Both the position numbers and the translations under genes were made by a program. The notes beneath the pieces are model-generated. The model saw nothing but the letters and a program-made list of their open reading frames with translations, searched no databases and was not told the origin of the DNA. This document shows, piece after piece, positions 16,786 through 24,805 of a stretch of 40,988 nt of DNA; within the stretch, counting starts at the first letter, position 1; every line of letters begins with the position of its first letter. This DNA comes from Bacteroidales bacterium (GTDB taxonomy: Bacteria > Bacteroidota > Bacteroidia > Bacteroidales > WRLA01), in assembly GCA_031254805.1 (NCBI GenBank), contig JAIRTP010000058.1, positions 1-40,988 on the forward strand, in the 5' to 3' direction.

Positions 16786-16802
16786 TAGAAAAATATTTTG
16801 TT

Positions 16803-17258
16803 ATGATAAATCGCATAAAATACATTATGGAACAGGAGGATTTATCTCCTGCGCAGTTTGCTAATAAAATTGATATTCAGCGATCTCGAATTTCTCATAT
16901 ATTATTGGGAAGAAATAATCCAAGCTTAGATTTTGTGAGAAAAGTATTGATAACTTTTCCTGATTATGATGCCGAATGGTTACTTTTTGGGAGCAATAAT
17001 ACAAATGTAAAAAGTAAACAAAATTTAGAATTGTCGCTTTTCGAAGATACGGAAATTAACAAAAGGACACGTGATACTTTTGTGAATTCTTATAAAATGA
17101 GAGGAAAAGATAGCGTTTCTGTTCCGGATTCAACAGAAGATAAAATCGTAGAAAAGATTCCAACAGAGGAAATAAAGGAAGAAAAAAGGCTTTCATCAAT
17201 TATATTGATCTACACTGATGGAACATTTAAAGAATTGAAAGCGGAGAATATGCAATAG
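16803..17258 (+). CDS. XRE-family helix-turn-helix regulator
   Basis: The 151-residue protein starts MINRIKYIMEQ and has a Cro/cI-type HTH over about residues 1-60 (LSPAQFANKIDIQRSRISHILLGRNNPSLDFVRKVL), then the WLLFG motif common in a Bacteroidota XRE subgroup. Residues about 75-151 are a charged, low-complexity tail rich in Glu and Lys with no recognisable domain. A longer reading frame begins at 16722, but the -7 element at 16778-16785 lies inside it, so the ATG at 16803 is preferred. A leader of about 11 bases results. The regulon is unknown; palindromes upstream suggest autoregulation. Confidence 0.85.
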   Translation: MINRIKYIMEQEDLSPAQFANKIDIQRSRISHILLGRNNPSLDFVRKVLITFPDYDAEWLLFGSNNTNVKSKQNLELSLFEDTEINKRTRDTFVNSYKMRGKDSVSVPDSTEDKIVEKIPTEEIKEEKRLSSIILIYTDGTFKELKAENMQ

Positions 17259-17586
17259 AAAAATTCTATTTCGATTCATAAAATAATACGAGCTCCATTT
17301 GAATAGCGACGGATAATTTTCTTTTTGCTATTTATCCATGAATTATTTTTGAGAACTTCATGAAACTTCATTTTCAACGGGGAAAATTGCAAGTTAAGCA
17401 GCGATTAAAAATAAAAGTTTCCAACAAAAAACACTTTTTTTGAACAAAATACATATACCATTGATTTACAGCAAGGTATTTTTTTTCAAAAATGAATAAT
17501 AAAACAATAAAACAACTATTTTTGTATTGGTAAAGTAGACATTTGTCAATTTCAACTATTTTACCATAAAAAGAATTTGTATATAT
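17259..17586 (+). other. XRE-ricT intergenic region, 328 bp
   Basis: No gene is seen. At 17302-17337 two pairs of complementary segments interleave (AATAGC with GCTATT, GGATA with TATCC) and could fold as a small hairpin or pseudoknot. The ricT -7 element is at 17517-17524. The rest is AT-rich without clear structure. Confidence 0.5.
17517..17524 (+). promoter_or_regulatory. -7 element of the ricT operon promoter
   Basis: TATTTTTG matches TAnnTTTG about 63 bases before the ricT ATG. It probably drives ricT, gldH and the PBP1A gene, since no terminator is seen between them. Confidence 0.5.
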
Positions 17587-18786
17587 ATGAGCGACAATAT
17601 ATTAGAGGAGAATAAAAAAGAAACGGAAGAGATCAAAAGTTTGAATTCCAATACAAATAATTCCTGCAAAACGCCGACAAGGTGCGTGCAATGTCAGGAT
17701 GCGTATGATTGGTTGAAAGATATTCCTTTATCGGAAGATAAACAACCGTTTTATATTGCGGAGGTACGTTTTAAAAACGATCACAGAGGATTTTATACTT
17801 ATACTCCGGATTTGCATTTGGAAGAGGGCGATATTGTTGCCGTGGAATCGGATCAGGGACATGATATCGGCACAGTCGTTTTAACAGGCGAAATTGTGCG
17901 TTTTCAGATGAAACGAAAAGGGGTTTTGAACCTTGAAAATTGTAAAAAAGTTTATCGTAAAGCGCGTTTGCAAGATATTGAAAAATGGATTCAAAGCGTT
18001 GACAGGGAACATAAAACTTTGATACAAGCCCGTCAGATCATTGATGATTTGGAATTAGACATGAAGCTTAACGATTTGGAATTCAGGGGAGACGGAACAA
18101 AAGCGATTTTTTATTATACGGCCAATGACAGGATCGATTTTAGGGAATTGATCAAAATTTTAGCGGAACGTTTCAAAATCAAAATAGAGATGCGCCAAAT
18201 CGGCATGCGCCAAGAAGCCGCCAAAGTGGGCGGCATCGGATCGTGCGGAAGAGAAATGTGTTGTTGTAGGTGGATGTCTACTTTTCAGTCGGTTTCGACA
18301 CAATCGGCTCGTTTGCAACAATTACCGTTAAATCCGCAAAAACTGGCCGGACAATGCGGAAAATTGAAATGTTGTCTCAATTATGAGCAGGATATTTACG
18401 CAGACGCGCATCGTTATTTCCCGGATCCAAGCATACGGCTAAAAACAAAACAAGGAACCGCTTATTTTGTAAAATCGGATGTGCTCAAAAAGTTGCTTTA
18501 TTATAGTTATAGCGGCGAGCAAAGTGCTCTTCCTTATGTTGCTATTACAGCCAATGGCGCATGGGAAATTATTAAAATGAATGAAAAAAATCAATTTCCG
18601 GAGAAGTTGGAAGATTTTACTCCGGATAATCTTGAAACTGACGAAAAAGTGAATTTTGAGCAGCATGTAAATCAAGACGATTTGACGCGATTTGACAGGC
18701 CGCATCAGCAGCATCGGCAGAAAAAGAACGACCATAATAAAAGAAATCGGGGAAGAAATCAAAATCCTCCGCAAAATAAAAAATAG
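17587..18786 (+). CDS. ricT: PSP1-domain protein RicT (YaaT-like)
   Basis: The 399-residue protein has a PSP1 core (about 55-300) with cysteine motifs at C220, C225-C227 (SCGREMCCCRW) and C257, C262-C263 (QCGKLKCCLNYE), plus an N-terminal CVQCQD pair. In Bacillus, RicT works with RicA and RicF in a complex that carries [4Fe-4S] clusters and affects RNA processing. I see no RicA or RicF gene in this window, so the role in Bacteroidota is not clear. The last about 50 residues are a basic, Asn/Gln/His-rich tail (HQQHRQKKNDHNKRNRGR) that could bind RNA. It is followed 3 bases later by gldH, the conserved Bacteroidota order. Confidence 0.9.
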   Translation: MSDNILEENKKETEEIKSLNSNTNNSCKTPTRCVQCQDAYDWLKDIPLSEDKQPFYIAEVRFKNDHRGFYTYTPDLHLEEGDIVAVESDQGHDIGTVVLTGEIVRFQMKRKGVLNLENCKKVYRKARLQDIEKWIQSVDREHKTLIQARQIIDDLELDMKLNDLEFRGDGTKAIFYYTANDRIDFRELIKILAERFKIKIEMRQIGMRQEAAKVGGIGSCGREMCCCRWMSTFQSVSTQSARLQQLPLNPQKLAGQCGKLKCCLNYEQDIYADAHRYFPDPSIRLKTKQGTAYFVKSDVLKKLLYYSYSGEQSALPYVAITANGAWEIIKMNEKNQFPEKLEDFTPDNLETDEKVNFEQHVNQDDLTRFDRPHQQHRQKKNDHNKRNRGRNQNPPQNKK

Positions 18787-18789
18787 ATT

Positions 18790-19275
18790 GTGAAATCGAG
18801 CAGATATTTGGCTATAATTTCGATGTTTTTGGCGGCATTACTTTTTTTGGGATGTCATAAAAATGTTGTTTATGATGAAAACCTGAAGATTCCGAAAGAA
18901 GGTTGGCCTGTCGCTTTGCCAGCTTATTTCGATGTAAATATTGAAGATTCAACCTCTTTTTATTCCATGTATTTGAATATTCAAAACAATGATAATTATC
19001 CTAACAGCAACATTTACTTTTTTATAACCGTCGTATTTCCCGACGGCGGTATGGCAAGAGATACAGTTAATTTTCTTTTAGCCGATCAATATGGAAAATG
19101 GTTGGGAAAAGGTATGGGTAACGAAAAAACGAATCAGTTTTTATATCGGCGTGAAATGCTTTTTCCTTTTGGCGGAACATATCGGTTTTATATAGAACAA
19201 GCTATGCGGGCGGACACTTTGAAAGGAATTACGTCTATCGGGATAAAGTTGGAAAAAGAGCTTCAAAATCAATAA
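18790..19275 (+). CDS. gldH: Gliding-motility lipoprotein GldH
   Basis: The 161-residue lipoprotein starts with GTG and has a signal sequence with lipobox LFLGC (lipid-carrying C22). Its sequence contains the GldH hallmarks: a WP segment near residue 39, YLNIQNNDNYPNSNIYFFITVVFPDG in the middle, and LFPFGGTYRFYIEQAMR before the C terminus. GldH is needed for gliding and stability of other Gld proteins in Flavobacterium and is often kept in non-gliding Bacteroidota that use type IX secretion. It lies 3 bases after ricT and 49 bases before the PBP1A ATG, in the conserved ricT-gldH-PBP1A order. Confidence 0.9.
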   Translation: MKSSRYLAIISMFLAALLFLGCHKNVVYDENLKIPKEGWPVALPAYFDVNIEDSTSFYSMYLNIQNNDNYPNSNIYFFITVVFPDGGMARDTVNFLLADQYGKWLGKGMGNEKTNQFLYRREMLFPFGGTYRFYIEQAMRADTLKGITSIGIKLEKELQNQ

Positions 19276-19324
19276 TTTATTGAATGTATGGTTTTTCAAA
19301 AGGGTAACTACAGTTAAAAGATTC

Positions 19325-21601
19325 ATGGCAAAGAAACAAACGACAAAAAAGAGAAAGAATAATAAAAAATGGAAACCAAGACCGCTGAACAAAAAGGTAT
19401 TAGTATGGATTTGGGGACTTTGTTTGGCGATCATATTTGGCATCGTACTGTTTTTTGCAGGAATAGAATTGGGCGTTTTTGGAAAAATGCCCACTTTCGA
19501 CGAGCTTGAAAATCCGAAAAGCATGCTGGCTTCTGAAGTATATTCTGCTGATGGAGAACTTCTTGGTAAGTATTACTTAGAGAATCGCTCGAATGTTCAT
19601 TATAGCGAATTGTCACCCTATCTTGTCGATGCGTTGATCGCCACGGAAGACGTTCGTTTTTATCAACACAGCGGTATAGATATCCGTTCTCTCATGCGCG
19701 CCATTTATGGAATGGCGACCGGCAACAGCAAAGGCGGAGCATCTACTCTCTCGCAACAATTGGTGAAAAATCTCTTTCCCAGAGGAGAATTAAACAAGAT
19801 ACAATTGATCCTCCGAAAATGTCAGGAATGGGTTTTGGCGGTAAAATTGGAGCATTATTATACGAAAGAGGAGATCATTGCGATGTATCTCAATACGATA
19901 GACTTTGGAAGTCACGCTTATGGCATCAAGTCTTCCGCATGGACTTTTTTCAAAAAAACGCCGGCGGAATTGAATCAGGAAGAGTCGGCTCTCTTAATTG
20001 CTATTTTGAATGCTCCCAGTTGGTATAGTCCGGTCAGAAATCCCGATAGGGCCTTGCAAAGACGTAATTTGGTTATTGATCAAATGGAGAAATATACTTA
20101 CATTAACAAGGTCGTTTCAGATTCCTTGAAACTCATCCCTCTTGATATGTCGAATTATTCTATACAAGATCAAAACACGGGAATTGCCCCATATTTTAGA
20201 GAATATTTACGACAAGAATTAAAAAAATGGTGCGATAACAATGTAAAACCAGACGGCACGAATTATAATCTTTATAAAGATGGGTTGAAAATTTATACCA
20301 CCTTGGACGCTCGTATGCAACGTTATGCCGAAGCGGCCGTTGCGGAACATTTAGGAAAAGATCTGCAACCTACTTTTTTCAGACATTGGAAAGGAATTGA
20401 CAATGCGCCGTTTACAGATTTGAACAAGTCTCAAGTCAACGATCTTTACGAACGCGTCAAGAAAAATACCGATCGATACCGGATGATGGTAACAGAAGAA
20501 GCGACGCAACAACAGATAGATTCTGCATTTAATACGCCCATTCCGATGAAAATATTTTCTTGGGAAAATCCTATGATCGACACCATTCTATCTCCGATGG
20601 ATTCTCTCAAATATTACTTGTGGTTTCTGCGTGCCGGATTATTAGCGATAGAACCGCATACCGGTTATGTAAAAGCTTATGTAGGAGGTCCTGATTATCG
20701 TTATTTCAAATATGATCACGTTAAATATGGAACGCGTCAAGTCGGTTCTACGTTTAAACCTTTTGTTTATACTTTGGCTATTCAGGAAAAAGGCTATACG
20801 CCATGTACGCGGATTCCTAAAATTCAACCGAGTTTAGAGTTGCCCGACGGTACTTTTTGGACTCCCAAAAACTCCAATAATGATAAAAAGGGAGAGATGG
20901 TTACTTTGAAATGGGCTTTAGCTAATTCCGACAACTGGATTTCCGCTCATTTAATGAAAGAGATGTCGCCGCAATCGGTTATCAATCTAGCTCAAAAGAT
21001 GGGCGTAACAAGCGAACTTGATCCGGTTCCATCCATTGCTTTAGGAACGTCTGATATTACGCTGTATGAGATGGTATCGGCATTTAATACCTATCCGAAT
21101 CAAGGAATTTATATCGAGCCGTTGTTTATTACTCGCATTGAAGATAAATATGGAAATGTTTTGGAGCATTTCACGTCCGAGCGTCATGAAGCAATGAGCG
21201 AAGAGACGGCGTATACGATGTTGAGAACCATGCAAGGCGTCGTAGAAAGCGGTACTTCGATTCGTTTACGCTATAAATATCAATTGTTGAATCCTATTGC
21301 AGGAAAAACGGGAACGACGCAAAATCACTCCGATGGTTGGTTTATGGGGATGACGCCCTATTTGACAGCCGGAATATGGACGGGCGGCGAATTTCGCAGT
21401 ATCCATTTTAGAACGATCACGTACGGACAAGGCGCTAATATGGCGTTGCCTATTTGGGCCTTATTCATGCAAAAAGTGTATGCTGATTCGACGATCAATA
21501 TGCCGAAAGATGATTTTCCATTGCCGTCTTCGGGATTTAATGTAAATTTCGACTGCGAAAAGGAAACACATGACAATCAGGTTATTATTGAGGATTTCTA
21601 A
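19325..21601 (+). CDS. Penicillin-binding protein 1A (bifunctional class A PBP)
   Basis: This inner-membrane enzyme polymerises lipid II and cross-links peptidoglycan in the periplasm. The 758-residue protein has a very basic cytosolic start (MAKKQTTKKRKNNKK), one membrane helix (about 28-50), a GT51 domain with catalytic E108 in EDVRFYQHSG and GASTLSQQLVKNLF, then a transpeptidase domain with S475-T-F-K478, S535-D-N537 and K661-T-G-T664. All catalytic motifs are intact. An upstream in-frame TTG at 19280 exists, but the ATG at 19325 gives the usual basic N terminus. The TPase domain ends the protein without extra modules. Confidence 0.95.
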   Translation: MAKKQTTKKRKNNKKWKPRPLNKKVLVWIWGLCLAIIFGIVLFFAGIELGVFGKMPTFDELENPKSMLASEVYSADGELLGKYYLENRSNVHYSELSPYLVDALIATEDVRFYQHSGIDIRSLMRAIYGMATGNSKGGASTLSQQLVKNLFPRGELNKIQLILRKCQEWVLAVKLEHYYTKEEIIAMYLNTIDFGSHAYGIKSSAWTFFKKTPAELNQEESALLIAILNAPSWYSPVRNPDRALQRRNLVIDQMEKYTYINKVVSDSLKLIPLDMSNYSIQDQNTGIAPYFREYLRQELKKWCDNNVKPDGTNYNLYKDGLKIYTTLDARMQRYAEAAVAEHLGKDLQPTFFRHWKGIDNAPFTDLNKSQVNDLYERVKKNTDRYRMMVTEEATQQQIDSAFNTPIPMKIFSWENPMIDTILSPMDSLKYYLWFLRAGLLAIEPHTGYVKAYVGGPDYRYFKYDHVKYGTRQVGSTFKPFVYTLAIQEKGYTPCTRIPKIQPSLELPDGTFWTPKNSNNDKKGEMVTLKWALANSDNWISAHLMKEMSPQSVINLAQKMGVTSELDPVPSIALGTSDITLYEMVSAFNTYPNQGIYIEPLFITRIEDKYGNVLEHFTSERHEAMSEETAYTMLRTMQGVVESGTSIRLRYKYQLLNPIAGKTGTTQNHSDGWFMGMTPYLTAGIWTGGEFRSIHFRTITYGQGANMALPIWALFMQKVYADSTINMPKDDFPLPSSGFNVNFDCEKETHDNQVIIEDF

Positions 21602-21633
21602 AGTATTAATTTAAAATAAACAATATTCAGATT

Positions 21634-22224
21634 ATGAAAAAAAGCACAATTATTTTGTTAGTCGTAATCGGCGTATTACTGATTATCGCTTTATGGTTTA
21701 CATCTGCGTATAATGGTTTAGTAAGTAAAGAAGAATCCGTTACGGCGCAATGGGCGAATGTTGAAAATGTATATCAACGGCGCGCAGACCTTATTCCGAA
21801 TTTGGTGAATACCGTAAAAGGTTACGCGGAACATGAACAAAGTACGTTGACGGCAGTAATTGACGCGCGCGCTAAAGCGACGTCGGTCAATATTAACGCC
21901 GAGCATTTGACAGAAGAAAGTATCGCCGTTTTCCAACAAGCACAAGACGCTCTTTCGGGCGCGATTTCTCGTTTGTTGGTTTCGGTGGAACGTTATCCCG
22001 ATCTTAAAGCAAATCAAAATTTTATGGATTTGCAGGCGCAATTGGAAGGAACGGAAAATAGAATAGCTGTAGAACGTCGTAAGTATAACGAAGAAGCGCA
22101 GATCTTTAACAGAAGCGTGCGCAGTTTTCCGACCAATATCATTGCCGGAATGTTCGGTTTTGAGAAAAAAGGCTATTTCAAAGCGGCCGAAGGTTCGGAA
22201 ACGGCTCCACAAGTTCAATTTTAG
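21634..22224 (+). CDS. LemA-family membrane protein
   Basis: The 196-residue protein has an N-terminal membrane helix (about 4-22) followed by the LemA helical bundle: YNGLVSKEESVTAQWANVENVYQRRADLIPNLVNTVKGYA at 26-65 and RYPDLKANQNFMDLQAQLEGTENRIAVERRKYNE at about 117-150. LemA proteins expose most of the chain on one face of the inner membrane and have no settled biochemical activity. The gene is followed 21 bases later by a TPM-domain gene, a pairing seen in many bacteria, so the two probably work together at the envelope. Confidence 0.93.
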   Translation: MKKSTIILLVVIGVLLIIALWFTSAYNGLVSKEESVTAQWANVENVYQRRADLIPNLVNTVKGYAEHEQSTLTAVIDARAKATSVNINAEHLTEESIAVFQQAQDALSGAISRLLVSVERYPDLKANQNFMDLQAQLEGTENRIAVERRKYNEEAQIFNRSVRSFPTNIIAGMFGFEKKGYFKAAEGSETAPQVQF

Positions 22225-22245
22225 GAGATTAATATCATTACGGAA

Positions 22246-23028
22246 ATGAAAAATATCTTTTTTCATACGTACTTGTATAAACAAAGATTATGGGGAATCG
22301 TATTCTTTCTTTCTATCTTTTCACATACTATCGCTCAAAATGATATTCTGGATCGTCCCAATCCGCCTTGTTTGGTAAATGATTTTGCCAATATCTTCAC
22401 TTCTCAACAAAAGTCCTCTTTAGAACGTAAATTAGTAGCTTACAATGATTCTACTTCCACTCAAATTGCAGTGATAACGATAAATTCGTTGAATGGTTAT
22501 GATATTAATGATTTTTCGGATCGATTGGGTGAAAAATGGGGCGTTGGACATAAAGGAAAAGATAATGGCGTCATTATTTTGATAAAACCCAAACTCAACG
22601 AAAGAGATTATGGAGAGGTTAATATTTCAATCGGATACGGTTTGGAAGATGTGATTCCTGATGTAATTGCCAAACGCATTGTTAGCTACGAGATGATCCC
22701 GAAATTTAAAGAAGAAGATTATTACGGAGGCGTTTCGGCGGCGATAAATGTAATATTTGATTTGGCTTCGGGAAAATATAGCGCTGATTTCTATACGAAC
22801 AGTATTGATAGCGAAGAGTTTTGGATTACTATAATTGTATTAGGCGTCATTTTCGCTGTTGTTTTTATTTTGATTATGCCAAGAAAAGGAGGGCGTAACG
22901 GTGGAGTTTCTTCAGGAGGGAGCCCGCCGTATATTTTCTTTGGTTCGAGTAGAGGAAGCGGCGGGGGAAGTTTTGGCGGTTTTGGCGGCGGCAGCTTTGG
23001 CGGCGGCGGCGCAAGTGGTAGATGGTAA
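22246..23028 (+). CDS. TPM-domain (YgcG-like) membrane protein
   Basis: The 260-residue protein has a signal sequence (hydrophobic 16-28, ending SHTIAQ), a TPM domain (about 37-180: LVNDFANIFTSQQKSSLERKL, TQIAVITINSL, GKDNGVIILI, ISIGYGLEDVIPD), one membrane helix (about 190-210) and a low-complexity Gly/Ser tail with repeated GGGSFGG. This is the standard form of the family that pairs with LemA. In related proteins the TPM domain has been proposed to act in membrane-protein turnover or phosphatase-like chemistry; the function here is not defined. The Gly-rich tail is cytosolic by topology. Confidence 0.9.
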   Translation: MKNIFFHTYLYKQRLWGIVFFLSIFSHTIAQNDILDRPNPPCLVNDFANIFTSQQKSSLERKLVAYNDSTSTQIAVITINSLNGYDINDFSDRLGEKWGVGHKGKDNGVIILIKPKLNERDYGEVNISIGYGLEDVIPDVIAKRIVSYEMIPKFKEEDYYGGVSAAINVIFDLASGKYSADFYTNSIDSEEFWITIIVLGVIFAVVFILIMPRKGGRNGGVSSGGSPPYIFFGSSRGSGGGSFGGFGGGSFGGGGASGRW

Positions 23029-23051
23029 ATTGATTAACGTAATAAGGAATA

Positions 23052-23059
23052 TAAATTTG
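23052..23059 (+). promoter_or_regulatory. Possible -7 element for the Na/Pi cotransporter pair
   Basis: TAAATTTG matches TAnnTTTG but ends only 11 bases before the ATG at 23071, which would give a nearly leaderless mRNA. Confidence 0.35.
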
Positions 23060-23070
23060 AATTAAAACAT

Positions 23071-24789
23071 ATGAAAGCTTGGAGCATTATCTCGTCCATT
23101 TTGATCCTACTTGGGTCGCTGGGTATATTTCTTTATGGAATGAAATTGATGAGCGATTCTCTTCAAAAGGTTGCAGGGCACAGAATGCGTTCGATTTTGG
23201 CCAATCTGACTTCGAACAGATTTAAAGGGATATTTACTGGATTTTTAGTTACCTCGGTCATTCAATCATCGTCGGCGACAACGGTAATGATCGTTAGTTT
23301 TGTCAATGCCGGCTTGATATCTTTGATCGGCGCCGTGAGCGTCATCATGGGCGCTAATATTGGTACGACAATAACGGCATGGCTCATTGCATTGCTCGGT
23401 TTTAAAGTTTCTATTTCTACTTTCGCTATTGCTATTGTCGGGCTTACTTTCTTTTTGTTGTTTGCCAAAAATAGTCGTATGAGGAACATCGGCGAGTTGA
23501 TTATGGGGTTTGCCATTTTGTTTATCGGGTTGGAATTATTGAAAGATTCGGTGCCTGATATCAATAAAAATCCACAGATTGTTGAGTTTTTATCTTCCTA
23601 TACCAATATAGGCTATTTTTCGATATTGCTTTTTGTTTTTATCGGTACGATTCTTACCGTGATTATACAATCGTCGAGCGCAACGATGGCATTGACGCTT
23701 GTGATGTGTTATAACGGTTGGATTGATCTTCCGATTGCAGCCGCTATGGTTTTAGGGGAAAATATCGGAACGACTATTACGGCTAATTTAGCGGCTGTGA
23801 TGGCTAATACTGAGGCAAAAAGAGCCGCTCGAGCGCATTTAATTTTTAATATTATTGGCGTTATCTGGATGCTGATCTTATTTTATCCTGTTATTACCCT
23901 GTTGTCTAATTGGATTAAAAGCATGATGGGCTACGACCCAAGAATAACGACAAACGCCAAAGAGGTATTGCCGTTAACTTTAGCGTTGTTTCATACCGCT
24001 TTTAATATTGTAAATACTTGCTTATTAGTTGGTTTTTCTCCTCAAATAGCTAAATTGGCTGCATTGATGGTCCCGCAAAAAAAAGAAGACATGGAAGATA
24101 TATTCAAGTTAACTTATATCGATAAGAGTTTTTTTGGCACCGACGAACTTTCACTGATTCAAACGCAGAGAGAATTAACGGAGTTTAGCAAAAGACTTAT
24201 CAGAATGTTTGGATTTGTAAACCGTTTGGTTTTTGAACAACATCCGAAAGATTTTAGCGCTTTACTTAATAGAGTCGCTAAATATGAAGAGATAACCGAT
24301 AGGATGGAGGAGGAGATCGCTACTTATCTTTCTCATGTTTCGGAAGGGCAATTGAGCCATAAATCTGCAATGGAAGCGCGTGGTATTTTGAACATTATCG
24401 ACGATATGGAAAGCAGCGCGGACGTTATGTTTAAAATATCGAAGATTATCGAAGATTTTGATAATATGAAATTGGAATTTTCGAAGGAGCAACTTCAGCA
24501 TCTTGCCAAGATGAAAAATAAGGCTCAACAAGCTTTAGAAATTATGGATTACAATCTCCAAAATTGGGATAAAGCAGATTTTATTAAGGCTGTCGAATTG
24601 GAACAATCGATGAACGATTATCGAAACTTTTTAAGGGAAAAACATGTTGAAGATTTGAAGAATAAAGAATATAAATTTAAGGTAGGCTCATATTATTCGC
24701 AATTATTTAGCCTTTATGAAAAAATTGGAGATTACGTTTTCAACGTATCCGAATCGATTGATAAGACAAAAAATGTTGAAGAAAATTAA
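23071..24789 (+). CDS. Na+/phosphate cotransporter with C-terminal PhoU-like domain (copy 1)
   Basis: The 572-residue protein belongs to the NptA/Na-Pi II family. The membrane part (about 1-330) contains the internal inverted repeat that marks the family: QSSSATT near 66 and QSSSATM near 200, each followed by GANIGTT or GENIGTT. The cytosolic C-terminal part (about 350-560) is a helical PhoU-like domain with the segment EEEIATYLSHVSEGQLS. Sodium-driven phosphate import is the expected role; members with different selectivity exist. It stands 16 bases before a highly similar second copy, with no terminator between, so both should be on one mRNA. Confidence 0.92.
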   Translation: MKAWSIISSILILLGSLGIFLYGMKLMSDSLQKVAGHRMRSILANLTSNRFKGIFTGFLVTSVIQSSSATTVMIVSFVNAGLISLIGAVSVIMGANIGTTITAWLIALLGFKVSISTFAIAIVGLTFFLLFAKNSRMRNIGELIMGFAILFIGLELLKDSVPDINKNPQIVEFLSSYTNIGYFSILLFVFIGTILTVIIQSSSATMALTLVMCYNGWIDLPIAAAMVLGENIGTTITANLAAVMANTEAKRAARAHLIFNIIGVIWMLILFYPVITLLSNWIKSMMGYDPRITTNAKEVLPLTLALFHTAFNIVNTCLLVGFSPQIAKLAALMVPQKKEDMEDIFKLTYIDKSFFGTDELSLIQTQRELTEFSKRLIRMFGFVNRLVFEQHPKDFSALLNRVAKYEEITDRMEEEIATYLSHVSEGQLSHKSAMEARGILNIIDDMESSADVMFKISKIIEDFDNMKLEFSKEQLQHLAKMKNKAQQALEIMDYNLQNWDKADFIKAVELEQSMNDYRNFLREKHVEDLKNKEYKFKVGSYYSQLFSLYEKIGDYVFNVSESIDKTKNVEEN

Positions 24790-24805
24790 TTAATATAACA
24801 TTGTT

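Larger units (their letters stand above)
16461..16802 (+). other. ftsK-XRE regulator intergenic region, 342 bp
   Basis: The first about 95 bases form an ftsK 3' untranslated stretch with a possible GAGG/CCTC hairpin, then the terminator at 16557-16588. The next about 100 bases are AT-rich with nothing I can identify. From 16688 on there are palindromic boxes and the promoter of the XRE gene. A tiny ATG ORF at 16550 is not credible as a gene. Confidence 0.55.
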
